Source: Streptomyces sp. DH41 (GTDB taxonomy: Bacteria > Actinomycetota > Actinomycetes > Streptomycetales > Streptomycetaceae). Taken from it: a stretch of 64,000 nt of DNA. The notes beneath the pieces were generated by a model. It saw only the letters and a list, made by a program, of their open reading frames with translations, was not told the origin of the DNA and did not search any database. The position numbers and the translations under genes were made by a program. Shown in pieces: positions 9,761 to 18,477 of this stretch (its first letter is position 1; each line of letters opens with the position of its first letter). Location of the stretch: NCBI RefSeq assembly GCF_029813785.1, contig NZ_JARVKY010000027.1, positions 1-64,000 of the forward strand, read 5' to 3'.

Positions 9761-12133
9761 GTGCGTCCGCCAGCAACTCCACGGGAGAGATCCGCACCAG
9801 AGCCCGCACCCGGGCAGGAAACCCCGGACGCCTCGAACCCGGACGCACCGACACCTTCGGACGCACCGACACCCTCGGACGCGCCGGACACCGGGGAAAC
9901 CCTCGCGCGCGGTCCCGAACACGACGCCGGGCCCGGACACGGACCTGGACCCGGACCCGGGCCTGGACCCGGGCCTGGACACGGACCCGATCATGGCGTC
10001 GACGTCGGCCACGAAACCGGCCACGAGCGCGCCCACGAACCCGGCCACGAGCGCGCCCACGCGCAGGAGAAGATCCCGCCCACCCGCGCCTCGCAGGAGC
10101 CGAGCCCTCGCACTTCTCAGGAGCCGAGTCCCAGCACATCGCAGGAGCCGACCCCCCGCACTTCGCAGGAGTCGGCAACGGCGACCTCGGAGGAAGCGTC
10201 CGCCCGGCCGGTCCGGGAGACCACCGCACACGCCCACCAGCCCCCTGACCCGGAGCCCCGCGGCTCCGCCGCCGAGCCGCCCGTGACGGATCTGTCCGAC
10301 CTCACCCCAGCCGCCTGGCCGGCCCGCGCCGCCGCCGCCTGGCCGGCCGTGCCCCTGCTCGTCGCGCTCGCCCTGTGGGCCTATGCGACGCGCCACACCG
10401 ACGTGTCCGCCCTGGACGACTTCGGCCTGGTCAGCGCGCTGCATCCCACCTTCTGGGCCGGCCTCGCCGTGCTCACCGCGGGCTTCTGGTTCACCGTTCG
10501 CAACCCGCGCCGCCGGGGCGCCTGGTCGCTCGCTTACGTGCTGGGCCTGCTGGTGATGGAGCGGGCCACCCAGGCCGTCCTCTACTCGACCCCGCTCTAC
10601 GCGTGGGCGTGGAAGCACGACGCGGTCATCGACCATCTCCTGACGTCCGGCGGACTCCAGACCGCGGACCAGCTCGGCGACATGGCCGTCTACGACCAGT
10701 GGCCCGGCTTCTTCGCCGCCCAGGCCGCGCTGGTACGGCTGCTGGGCGTGGACAACGCCGCGATGTACATGGCCTGGTGGCCGTTGGTCTCCAGTCTGAT
10801 GCTGCTGCTCCCGCTGCTGCTGATCTACCGGACCTTCACCGAGGACCGGCGACTGATCTGGACCGCCGTGTGGCTGTTCTGCGTCGCCAACTGGGTGGGC
10901 CAGGACTACTTCTCCCCGCAGTCCGTCGCCTTCGCCCTGCACCTGGGCGTCATCGCGGTCGTACTGCGCCGCTACGGCCGTACCGGTGGGCGGGGCGGAC
11001 GGCAGGGGCAGGCGGTGTGGACCGTACTGCTCAGCGTGCTGGTCACCGCCATAGTCCTCTCGCACCAGCTGACCCCCGGCATGCTCGTCGTCACGCTCGT
11101 CGCGCTGGCCTTCACACGCCGCTACCGTCACTGGGTCCCGGCGGTCACGACGGTCGTGATCTTCCTGGCCTGGTGCCTCACGGCCGCGCTCCCCTTCCTC
11201 TCCGCCGCCATGCCGGACATGATCCGTTCCGTCGGCGACGTCGGAGCCAACGTCGAGACCGGGTACGGGGCCACCCCGACCGGCACCGGCGCGGTGATGA
11301 CCTCGTGGGCGGCCCGGCTGCTCTCGGGTTCCGTACTGCTGCTCGCGCTGGCCGGCGTACTGCGCCAGCGGGTGCTGAGGCACCGGGCACTGCCGCTGCT
11401 GCTGGTCGCGGCGGCGCCGCTGCCGATGTTCGTGGCGAGCAGCTACGGCAGCGAGATGATCTTCCGGGTCCTGATGTTCACGCTGCCGGGCGCGGCCTTC
11501 TTCGCCGCCGCCGCGCTGCTGCCGAAGGTCCGCACGCTGGCCGCCGACGCCGCCGACGCCGCCGCGTGGGAGAAGGACGGTCGATCGCCGACCAGCACCA
11601 CCTCCACCGCACGGCGCCGACGCTTCCCACTGCCCTCGTTGCCCCCGCTGCGGTACGGCGCGTGGGTGCCGCCGCTCGTGCTGCTCGCCGGGACCCTCGC
11701 GTTCGTGCCGAGCTACTCGGGCAAGGACCGCATCAACTACTTCCCGTCCTCGGAAGTGGCCCTGGTACAGCAGCTCTTCGACCAGGCACCCGACGACTCC
11801 CTGGTCGTCGCCGCCAACCGGAACTATCCGCTCGCCTACGAGCAGTACTGGAGAGTCGACCACTACTGGTTCCTCGACGACGCCCGGCACCACGTCGACG
11901 AGATCGTCCGCGATCCGGCAGCCGTCCTCGCCCGTGACATGGCCGGCGTGGAAGCTCCGGCCCGTGCCTACTTCCTGCTCACCCAGGGGCAGGTGGCCAA
12001 CTCGGAGATGAACGGCCAGCTGAACACGTCGCAGTTGAGACGCGTGCGGGAGTCCGTCACGAACTCACCGCTGTTCGAGCGCGTGGCTCAGAACAGCGCA
12101 GGCGTGCTCTACGTCCTGAAACCGGCGAGCTGA
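9761..12133 (+). CDS. Large polytopic membrane protein, candidate glycan polymerase or glycosyltransferase
   Basis: The 790-residue protein starts at GTG 9761 after AGGGGGG. Residues 1-180 are low complexity with GPGPGPG runs, HERAHEPGHERAH repeats and four SQEPSPRT-type repeats. About ten hydrophobic spans occupy residues 190-600, with acidic and tryptophan-bearing loops (DQWPGFFAAQAALVRLLG). A short linker, one more span near 640-655 and a C-terminal soluble region of about 130 residues follow (DHYWFLDDARHHVDEIV). I recognise no exact family. Topology and position downstream of a flippase suggest a Wzy-like polymerase or a GT-C type glycosyltransferase, but no catalytic motif was identified. 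Confidence 0.6.
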   Translation: MRPPATPRERSAPEPAPGQETPDASNPDAPTPSDAPTPSDAPDTGETLARGPEHDAGPGHGPGPGPGPGPGPGHGPDHGVDVGHETGHERAHEPGHERAHAQEKIPPTRASQEPSPRTSQEPSPSTSQEPTPRTSQESATATSEEASARPVRETTAHAHQPPDPEPRGSAAEPPVTDLSDLTPAAWPARAAAAWPAVPLLVALALWAYATRHTDVSALDDFGLVSALHPTFWAGLAVLTAGFWFTVRNPRRRGAWSLAYVLGLLVMERATQAVLYSTPLYAWAWKHDAVIDHLLTSGGLQTADQLGDMAVYDQWPGFFAAQAALVRLLGVDNAAMYMAWWPLVSSLMLLLPLLLIYRTFTEDRRLIWTAVWLFCVANWVGQDYFSPQSVAFALHLGVIAVVLRRYGRTGGRGGRQGQAVWTVLLSVLVTAIVLSHQLTPGMLVVTLVALAFTRRYRHWVPAVTTVVIFLAWCLTAALPFLSAAMPDMIRSVGDVGANVETGYGATPTGTGAVMTSWAARLLSGSVLLLALAGVLRQRVLRHRALPLLLVAAAPLPMFVASSYGSEMIFRVLMFTLPGAAFFAAAALLPKVRTLAADAADAAAWEKDGRSPTSTTSTARRRRFPLPSLPPLRYGAWVPPLVLLAGTLAFVPSYSGKDRINYFPSSEVALVQQLFDQAPDDSLVVAANRNYPLAYEQYWRVDHYWFLDDARHHVDEIVRDPAAVLARDMAGVEAPARAYFLLTQGQVANSEMNGQLNTSQLRRVRESVTNSPLFERVAQNSAGVLYVLKPAS

Positions 12134-12154
12134 GAAGGGGAGCGGGGGCAGACC

Positions 12155-12751
12155 ATGAAACCGCAGGACGCCAAGGCGTCACCGGACGCCAGAACATCGC
12201 CGGACGTCAGGACATCGCCGGACGTCAGGACATCGCCGGACGTCAGGACATCGCCGGACGTCAGGACATCGACGGGCGTCAGCGCACCGCTGGACGCCAT
12301 GACACCCCAGGATCTCGTGATCCGTATGCTGCCCCCGTTCGGCGGCTGGCTGGCGCTCGCCGCGCTCGCCCTGCCCGGCGGCTCACCGTTGCGCGGCGCG
12401 GCGGTCGCCGCCTTCCTGGCCGTCGGCCCGGGCGCCGCCCTGGTGAGAATCTGCGGCCCCGCGCTGCGGGCCCGCCGTGCGCAGGCCCCTGTCGGGCGTC
12501 GCGAGGCGGACTTCGAACGCCACTCCGACCTGCTGGAACGGCTGATGCTGGCCGTCCTGCTGAGTGTGAGCGCCGCGATGCTCGTCGCCACGGTGCTGAT
12601 AGCCGCGCACGCCTTCAGCGGGGACCGGGTCCTGCTGACGCTCACCCTGCTGACCACGCTCGCCGCGTTCTGCCCGCGCCTGCGTGCCTCCCCGACGGCC
12701 AGGACGGCGCCGGGGGCGGCGCCGAGGACACGGAAGGGTTCCACTCTGTGA
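12155..12751 (+). CDS. Small membrane protein of the glycan locus
   Basis: The 198-residue protein is of unknown family. Its first 48 residues are a run of TSPDVR-type hexapeptides encoded by an 18-bp tandem repeat. Two or three hydrophobic spans follow (about residues 62-80, 82-100 and 130-152), then an Ala/Pro/Arg-rich tail. ATG 12155 has GGGGAGCGGGGG upstream; ATG 12299, just after the repeat, is a possible alternative. It overlaps the next gene by four bases (GTGA). It may be an accessory subunit of glycan polymerisation or length control; that is inference from position only. Confidence 0.65.
   Translation: MKPQDAKASPDARTSPDVRTSPDVRTSPDVRTSPDVRTSTGVSAPLDAMTPQDLVIRMLPPFGGWLALAALALPGGSPLRGAAVAAFLAVGPGAALVRICGPALRARRAQAPVGRREADFERHSDLLERLMLAVLLSVSAAMLVATVLIAAHAFSGDRVLLTLTLLTTLAAFCPRLRASPTARTAPGAAPRTRKGSTL
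12191..12280 (+). repeat. 18-bp in-frame tandem repeat, five copies
   Basis: Units of AGGACATCGCCGGACGTC repeat from 12191. The three central copies are perfect; the first and last are imperfect. Each unit adds six residues (RTSPDV), so copy-number change would keep the reading frame and vary the N-terminal arm of the host protein. Confidence 0.95.
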
Positions 12752-13887
12752 AGTTCGCCCGTCCCGCTCGCCGCACGACCGGGGACTCGACGACGACCGG
12801 ACAGCACCGCAGGCCCAAGGAGCCCAGGGGGACCGGGCGCCCGGGCCGCCGCCGTCTGCTGATCACATCCGTCACGGCCACGTGTGCGGTCCTGGTCGCG
12901 GTGCTCGCCCTGCGCGACGCCTCCGGGCCGGCCGACCCGGCCGACGACGCGAAGTGCCGCCCGACCGAGCTCCTCGAACCACCCTGCGGCGCGTGGTTCG
13001 GCGCCTTCGTGCCGCACGACAAGTCCGACCTGGCCGAGAAGGTGCTCGCGTACGAGAAGAACGTCGAGCGCAGGCTGGACATCGTGTACACGTACCACGA
13101 CATGTCGGCGGTCACGGAGACCCGCCTGGAGGGCCAGCTGCTCACCGAGCAGGAACAGCGCGTCGGCGAGGACCGCATGCTGCTGCTCTCCTGGGAGAGC
13201 AAGTGGTGGGGCGGGACCAAGCGGCAGCAGCCCACCTGGAAGCAGATAGCCGCCGGTGACCTGGACGACTCCGTGATCGACGTCCAGGCGCGGCGCATCA
13301 AGGAGTACGGGCAGCGCACGGGGAAGAAGGTGTTCCTCTCCTTCGACCTGGAGATGGACACCCGTACACCGGACAACGGCACCCCGGCCGACTACGTCCG
13401 GGCCTACCGGCACATCCACGACCGGTTCCGCGAGCTGGGCGTCGACAACGTCGTATGGACGTGGATCATCACCGGCTACCTGGACCACGCCGACCTGTTC
13501 AAGAGCATGTATCCGGGGGACGAGTACGTCGACTGGATCGGCTACAACCAGTACAACTACTACCTCTGCCACAAGACGGACTGGCTCACCTTCGCCCAGA
13601 CCCAGCACGCCACCCACGACTGGATCCGCGCCAACCTCTCCGACGACAAGCCCCTGATGCTCTCGGAGTTCGGCAGCGCGTCCGACCCGAAGCGGCCCGA
13701 CCGGCAGGCGGACTGGTACGCGCAGGTGCCCGGGGTGCTCAAGGACCTGGAGGGCGTCAAGGCCGCCCTCCAGTGGAACTACCGCGACCCGGGACCGCAC
13801 TGCGATCTCGCCGTGGCGGGCGACCGGTCATGGGCCAGCCTGCGGGAGGTGGCCGCCGACCCCCACCTCAACCAGCCGGTGAAGTGA
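12748..13887 (+). CDS. GH26-like glycoside hydrolase, membrane anchored
   Basis: This 379-residue protein has a basic N-terminus, one transmembrane anchor near residues 36-55 and an outward-facing (beta/alpha)8-type catalytic domain. WVGRF-like GH26 features are seen as GAWFGAFVPHD at 81-91, the candidate general acid E202 in LSFDLEMD, DWIGYNQYNYY at 262-272 and the candidate nucleophile E307 in LMLSEFGS. GH26 enzymes cut beta-mannan and related beta-glycans. In a biosynthetic locus such an enzyme more likely trims, releases or sets the length of the glycan. It starts at GTG 12748 in a four-base overlap with the preceding gene. The exact linkage specificity is unknown. Confidence 0.8.
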   Translation: MKFARPARRTTGDSTTTGQHRRPKEPRGTGRPGRRRLLITSVTATCAVLVAVLALRDASGPADPADDAKCRPTELLEPPCGAWFGAFVPHDKSDLAEKVLAYEKNVERRLDIVYTYHDMSAVTETRLEGQLLTEQEQRVGEDRMLLLSWESKWWGGTKRQQPTWKQIAAGDLDDSVIDVQARRIKEYGQRTGKKVFLSFDLEMDTRTPDNGTPADYVRAYRHIHDRFRELGVDNVVWTWIITGYLDHADLFKSMYPGDEYVDWIGYNQYNYYLCHKTDWLTFAQTQHATHDWIRANLSDDKPLMLSEFGSASDPKRPDRQADWYAQVPGVLKDLEGVKAALQWNYRDPGPHCDLAVAGDRSWASLREVAADPHLNQPVK

Positions 13888-13909
13888 CCGGGGCCCGCCA
13901 CCCCGTCGG

Positions 13910-13996
13910 CTACCCGGCGGACTCGGGTCCCGGGCCATGGCACGCCCCCGCTGACTACCCGGCGAACTCGGGCCCGCGGACCATGGCCCGCCCCCG
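13910..13996. repeat. 42-bp imperfect direct repeat at the deacetylase 3' end
   Basis: The segment 13910-13951 (CTACCCGGCGGACTCGGG...) is repeated at 13955-13996 with few changes. The second copy is the last coding part of the polysaccharide deacetylase gene, including its stop codon, so the first copy is a duplicated gene end lying between two convergent stops. Confidence 0.85.
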
Positions 13997-14851
13997 CCGG
14001 TACCACCGCCACACGACGGTCTTCGGCCCGTCACGGTAGGGGGCGATCCGGGCGCCCCCACCCGCCAGCCACGCCTCGACGTCGGCGACCGTGTGGCTGC
14101 GCCGCACGATGAGCCGGGCGATGCGGTACCGCTCGTCGCGGTCCGAGCTGAGCGCGTGCCGCACGGCGGTCGCCGTCTCGTACCCGGCGCGGGCCGACAG
14201 CGTCCGCACCTTCGCGCTGTTGTAGCCGTGCGGGTAGGCGAGGTGGCGGACCGGATGCCCGAGGGCGTCCTCCAGCACGGCCTTGGACGTGCGCAGTTCG
14301 TACGCCAGGCCTCTGGCGGACAGCGTGTCGAGCTGGGCATGGGTGACGGTGTGGCTGCCGATCTCCATGCCGGAACGTTCCAGCTCCGCCGCCTCGTCCA
14401 GGGTCATCATCGGGGCGGGCGGCAGCAGACTGCGCCCGCCCGGAGCGATGGCCCCGGTGGTGAGGTAGGCGGTGGCGGGCAGCGAGCGCACGGCCAGCGC
14501 CTCCGCCGTGGGGCCGGGCAGGTCGGCGAAGCCGTCGTCGAAGGTGAGCAGCACGGGCCGGGACGGCAGCGCCGCCCGCCCGGCGAGATGGTCGGCGAGC
14601 ACGCTGATCGTGACCGGTGTCATCCCGCTGTCGACGATCGCGTCCAGATGGGCGGCGAATTCCTTCGGCGTGACGGTGAACTCGGCGATCCACGCGGGGG
14701 GATCGTCCATCACCGCGTGATAGAGGAAGACGGGTATGTGCCCGCCCGCCACCGGTGCGCCCTCCCGAGCCCCGGTCGCTTTCGGGGCGTTGGCCGCCCG
14801 CGGCGTCCCGGCCCCGGCCCCGGTCGCTCTCGGTGCGTGGGCCTCGTTCAT
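13955..14851 (-). CDS. Polysaccharide deacetylase (CE4/NodB domain)
   Basis: The 298-residue protein has a NodB-homology domain that removes N- or O-acetyl groups from sugars. Motif 1 is TFDDGF at 103-108 (catalytic base D105, metal ligand D106), motif 2 is SHTVTH at 166-171 (zinc ligands H167 and H171), and AYPHG lies further on. An Ala/Gly-rich leader of about 37 residues has no clear signal peptide. The start overlaps the GT2 stop (ATGA), so both are translated together. In this locus it probably de-acetylates an amino-sugar glycan made with the GT2 and flippase. Confidence 0.9.
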   Translation of the reverse strand: MNEAHAPRATGAGAGTPRAANAPKATGAREGAPVAGGHIPVFLYHAVMDDPPAWIAEFTVTPKEFAAHLDAIVDSGMTPVTISVLADHLAGRAALPSRPVLLTFDDGFADLPGPTAEALAVRSLPATAYLTTGAIAPGGRSLLPPAPMMTLDEAAELERSGMEIGSHTVTHAQLDTLSARGLAYELRTSKAVLEDALGHPVRHLAYPHGYNSAKVRTLSARAGYETATAVRHALSSDRDERYRIARLIVRRSHTVADVEAWLAGGGARIAPYRDGPKTVVWRWYRRGRAMVRGPEFAG

Positions 14852-16251
14852 CGCACCTCCAGGCCGACCGTACGCAGGGCGCGGCGGGCGCGCAGATAGC
14901 CGACGGGGCCGTAGAGCATGCCTCGGCGCTGCAGACGGGACAGGCGCCGCGGCCAGGGATGGGTACGCGAGTCGTGCCCGCCCGGCACGCCCATCGCCGG
15001 TCCCGTGCCGTCGGTGACATCGCCACCGTCACCGGTTGTGGCGGGTACGGCGGTGGCGCGTACGGCGGTCAGCCCGCGTGCGTGCGCCAGCCCCCCCGGC
15101 AGCCGGACGAGGAAGGCCGGCAGCAGCGCCGGCCGGTTCACCAGGATCGCCGTGAGGTAGGCGGTGAGGCCCGCGCCGTAGCCGTAGGCCTGGGTCTCCA
15201 GGTCCCGCCAGGTCTCCCGGTGGTGGTGCCAGACCAGTGCGTGCGGGGTGTAGCGCAGCCGCTGTCCCTGGGCGAGGACGCGGACGAAGCCGTAGAGGTC
15301 GTCGCCGCCCCGCGCGGGCGTGCCCGCGCCGGTCGCCGGGTCGAAGCCGCCGGCCGCCCGCAGCGCCGACGTACGGAAGGCCATGTTGGCGCCCGAGCCG
15401 AACCGGCCCGCGGTGAACGGGAACAGCGGCTCGTCCGCGGGCGGTTCCGTCGGGTCGTACGTCCGGGGGGTGAAGCCCTTCGCGAAACCGCCGTGGCTCT
15501 CCAGCAGTACCTGGGCCGGGGTGCGCAGCCGCGCGGGCAGGATCAGTCCCGTGGCGCAGCCCAGGCGCGGGTCGGTGGCGAAGGGCGCGGTCAGCTCGGT
15601 GAGCCAGCGCGGGTCGGCGACCACGTCGTCGTCGGTGAAGGCGATCACCTCGCCCCGCACGGCCGCGAGCCCCCGGTTGTGCGCGATCGCGAGTCCCGGG
15701 ACCGGTTCGCACACGTACCGCACCCGCTCGCCGTACTTCCGCTCGACCAGCTCACGGGTCTCGCCGGTGACGGGCGCGTTGTCGACGACGACGATCTCGA
15801 AGTCCGGGTGGTCCTGCGCGAGCAGCGAGTCCAGCGCGCGGGCGAGCTGGTCCGCCCGCTCCCGGGTGGCGACCACGACACTGGTGGACGGCGGCCGGGG
15901 CAAGGGCTCGGGCGGCTCCCCACCCGGCAGCTTCCGGGCGAGCCCGGCCAGCACCTCGGTGGGATCCGCGCCCTCGGGCACCCGCCCGAGCACCGTGCCG
16001 ATGGGCCGCCCCGCCCGCCTGACCAGGACGAAGACCGCCCCGGACGTCACCGGCGGACTGCCCGGCCCCGGTCTCAGCTCCGCGCCCTTCGCCTCCTCCG
16101 CACCTCCAGCGCGCTTCGCCTCCTCGGCCTCCTCGGCCTCCTCGGCCTCCTCGGCGTCGAGGTCCAGCTCGGCGACCTGCACCGGGCCGATGCTCAGGAA
16201 ACCCTCTATCTCCCGCCGTGTCTCCTGCCGCACACGCCATACGCCGGTCAT
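14848..16251 (-). CDS. Family 2 glycosyltransferase
   Basis: The 467-residue protein opens with about 130 residues of unknown role holding an EEAEEAEEAEEAKRA charged run. The GT-A domain follows: STSVVVATRERADQL, a VVVDNAP nucleotide-sugar strand, NRGLAAVRGEVIAFTDDD with the metal-binding acidic triad, and GGDDLYGFVRVLAQGQRL with a downstream LVWHHHRETW. This fits transfer of a sugar from a nucleotide donor at the membrane inner face. A weakly hydrophobic region near the C-terminus may be a membrane contact. It is translationally coupled to the deacetylase and follows the acyltransferase gene by 31 bp. Confidence 0.88.
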   Translation of the reverse strand: MTGVWRVRQETRREIEGFLSIGPVQVAELDLDAEEAEEAEEAEEAKRAGGAEEAKGAELRPGPGSPPVTSGAVFVLVRRAGRPIGTVLGRVPEGADPTEVLAGLARKLPGGEPPEPLPRPPSTSVVVATRERADQLARALDSLLAQDHPDFEIVVVDNAPVTGETRELVERKYGERVRYVCEPVPGLAIAHNRGLAAVRGEVIAFTDDDVVADPRWLTELTAPFATDPRLGCATGLILPARLRTPAQVLLESHGGFAKGFTPRTYDPTEPPADEPLFPFTAGRFGSGANMAFRTSALRAAGGFDPATGAGTPARGGDDLYGFVRVLAQGQRLRYTPHALVWHHHRETWRDLETQAYGYGAGLTAYLTAILVNRPALLPAFLVRLPGGLAHARGLTAVRATAVPATTGDGGDVTDGTGPAMGVPGGHDSRTHPWPRRLSRLQRRGMLYGPVGYLRARRALRTVGLEVR

Positions 16252-16282
16252 ACGCCCACCCCCTCGTGGTTGCCCTCCGTCA

Positions 16283-17365
16283 TCACCGGCGAAGCCGGGC
16301 CGCGCCCCTCAACGTCCGTACCGCCAGCGACGCCAGCCGTGGCCGGTCGCGCACGAAGCCGTGCGCGCGGCGGGCCGGTTCGCGGCCGAGCCAGTGCAGC
16401 GCGGCGCCCGCCCCCACACGCGTCGCCGCCCCCTCGTACACGGGCAGTTCGCCCGTCTTCAGCGAGTCCTTGTACTCCGCCGGGCCCCGCCCCATGTCGA
16501 GCATGCCGATGCCGACGGCGGCGGCGGCCTCGGCCATCCGCAGATGCAGCACCAACCCCGGCGAGTACTTGGCGAAGTCCGGGTCGTACGCCGGGAACCA
16601 GCAGGCCAGGACAGTCGCGGAGCGCAGTCCGAAGTGGGCGGCGACCGGCCGGCCGTCGGCGTAGAGCACGGAGAGGGTGCCGGTGCACTCGGGCGCCCGG
16701 GTCTCGGCGAGCCGTGCCACGAGCCGGCTGATCCACTCCTGTGCGAACCGGTCCCGGCGCCCCGTCCTGCGGTACTGCGCCGACTTCCACTCCATGAGCG
16801 TGCGCAGCGCGGCCGGATCACGCTCGTCGAACACGAAACGCACGTCACCGACCTGGCGGCCGAGCCTGCGCTCCTTGGCGAGGGTGGTCTTCAGGAACTT
16901 CGGCGACCGGTCGCGCAGCTCGTTCTCGTACGCCTCGTACCCCTTCTCCACGTCGATGACGTAGGTGGTGTGCTCCTCGGCGGCGTGCGGTACGAACAGC
17001 GTCTGCTCCGCCTCCAGGTTGTCGAAGGCGAAGCACGACAGGGAGCAGGCACGCAGCAGTTCGCGGGTGTCCGGGGCGAGGTCCTGGCGCAGTACCGCGC
17101 CCTGGCAGTCCGACACCCCGAGGCCGATCGCCCGGCCCTGGCCCAGTGGTCCGTGCTCGTGCGGCAGGAATCCGGCCGCTTCCCCGCCGTCGTACACCAC
17201 CGCCACCCGCGCCCGCGGCCGTACCCGGCCCACGACGTCGGTGAACTCCGGTTCCATGAACGGATTGCGTGGTGCCGTCGACTTGGCGCGCAGCTCGCGC
17301 CAGTGCTCCCGTTCCCCCTCGCCCAGTTCCTCCGGCCTGAGCACGCGCACACGTCCGCTGTTCAA
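16283..17365 (-). CDS. CelD/BcsL-type GNAT-fold acyltransferase
   Basis: The 360-residue protein resembles the double-GNAT CelD/BcsL group, which is linked to cellulose and exopolysaccharide loci, and FemAB-like proteins. Visible features are NPFMEPEFTDVV near the N-terminus, SPKFLKTTLAKERRLGR in the middle, and the family-like LDMGRGPAEYKDSLKTGE near residue 300. It presumably acylates a sugar or lipid carrier in the cytoplasm. The best start is TTG 17365, six bases after GGGGGG; GTG 17350 is an alternative. It is first in the leftward glycan operon with the GT2 and deacetylase genes. Confidence 0.8.
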   Translation of the reverse strand: MNSGRVRVLRPEELGEGEREHWRELRAKSTAPRNPFMEPEFTDVVGRVRPRARVAVVYDGGEAAGFLPHEHGPLGQGRAIGLGVSDCQGAVLRQDLAPDTRELLRACSLSCFAFDNLEAEQTLFVPHAAEEHTTYVIDVEKGYEAYENELRDRSPKFLKTTLAKERRLGRQVGDVRFVFDERDPAALRTLMEWKSAQYRRTGRRDRFAQEWISRLVARLAETRAPECTGTLSVLYADGRPVAAHFGLRSATVLACWFPAYDPDFAKYSPGLVLHLRMAEAAAAVGIGMLDMGRGPAEYKDSLKTGELPVYEGAATRVGAGAALHWLGREPARRAHGFVRDRPRLASLAVRTLRGAARLRR

Positions 17366-17619
17366 CCCGACCCCCCGATCAAGTCCCCCTGGACAACAGG
17401 AAGGTACCTCCGGGGCGCCCCGGCCGGTAGGTAGCGGACCATGTTGTTGCCAAACGGTGCACAGGCCTTTAACCGGCTTTAGCCGATGATGTGCCAGGTT
17501 TCGGACACGCTCGTGCGTACTCGTGCCGTACTCGTGCGCAGTTGTGCCGTCCTCGCGCGTCCTCGTTCGGAAGCGGTCGCGGGTGAGTCGGACAGGTGCG
17601 GTGTCCGTATTCTCTGATC

Positions 17620-18429
17620 ATGGACCGCACCGCGTACTCACTCGTCGCCACCGACCTCGACGGCACGCTGCTCCGTGGCGACGACACCGTCTCCGACCGG
17701 TCGCTGGCCGCGCTGGCGCGGGTGGGTGAGGCCGGTGCGCGGCATCTCGTGGTGACGGGGCGCCCGGTGCCCCGGGTACGGCCCCTGCTCGACCGCCTGG
17801 GCTGCACGGGGCTCGCGGTGTGCGGGCAGGGCGCGCAGGTGTACGACGCCGGTGCGCACCGGATGCTGTGGTCGGTCACCCTGGACCGGGAACTGGCCGA
17901 GACCGCGCTCGGCAAGATCGAGGCCGAGGTGGGGCAGGTGTACGCCGCGGTCGACCAGGACGGCGTCGACGGCCTCACGCTCATCGAGCCGGGGTACCTG
18001 ATGCCCCACCCGACGCTGCCCGCGGTACGGGTCGAGCGGCGCGACGAGCTGTGGAGCACACCGATCAGCAAGGTCCTGCTGCGCCACCCCGAGCTGTCCG
18101 ACGACGAGTTGGCGTCGACGGCGCGCGCGGTGGTCGGTTCCCTCGCGACGGTCACGATGTCGGGGCCGGGGACGGTGGAGCTCCAGCCGTGCGGCATCAC
18201 CAAGGCGACCGGCCTGGCGTTGGCCGCCGAGCGCCTGGGGCTGAGCCGACGGCGGACGATCGCCTTCGGGGACATGCCCAACGACATCCCCATGTTCGAC
18301 TGGGCGGCGCACGGCGTCGCCATGGCCGACGCCCACCCCGAACTCAAGGCGGTGGCCGACGAGGTCACCACGACGAACGAGGACGACGGCGTGGCCGTCG
18401 TCCTCGAGCGGGTCTTCGGAGCCTCTTAG
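17620..18429 (+). CDS. HAD-superfamily hydrolase, Cof/YbiV type
   Basis: The 269-residue cytoplasmic phosphatase belongs to the HAD IIB group. Motif I is DLDGTLL with nucleophile D12 and acid/base D14, motif III is the lysine in ITKATGLALAAERLG, and motif IV is GDMPNDIPMFDWA. The long segment between motifs I and III is the C2B cap. Such enzymes act on sugar phosphates, pyridoxal phosphate or flavin precursors; the substrate here is unknown. ATG 17620 begins the conserved sequence. It converges on the transglycosylase gene. Confidence 0.87.
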   Translation: MDRTAYSLVATDLDGTLLRGDDTVSDRSLAALARVGEAGARHLVVTGRPVPRVRPLLDRLGCTGLAVCGQGAQVYDAGAHRMLWSVTLDRELAETALGKIEAEVGQVYAAVDQDGVDGLTLIEPGYLMPHPTLPAVRVERRDELWSTPISKVLLRHPELSDDELASTARAVVGSLATVTMSGPGTVELQPCGITKATGLALAAERLGLSRRRTIAFGDMPNDIPMFDWAAHGVAMADAHPELKAVADEVTTTNEDDGVAVVLERVFGAS

Positions 18430-18474
18430 TACGGCTCAGCCGGTACACATCGGCCGGTACGTACTGAGCCGTAC
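18429..18474. terminator. Bidirectional hairpin between convergent genes
   Basis: GTACGGCTCAG at 18429-18439 pairs with CTGAGCCGTAC at 18464-18474 around a CCGGTAC-containing loop. It spans the whole gap between the HAD stop and the transglycosylase stop, so it can serve both strands. It has no clear T tract. Confidence 0.55.
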
Positions 18475-18477
18475 GGC

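Noticed and set aside
9725..11893. 722-codon frame antisense to the polytopic glycan-locus protein
   Set aside because: Its composition is Gly/Arg/His/Gln-rich with no motif; the plus strand frame has clear membrane spans and a good start.
5851..17365. Secondary-metabolite (antibiotic) cluster
   Set aside because: There is no polyketide synthase, peptide synthetase or resistance gene. The DegT-like enzyme and GT2 go with flippase, acyltransferase and deacetylase genes, which fits a surface glycan better.
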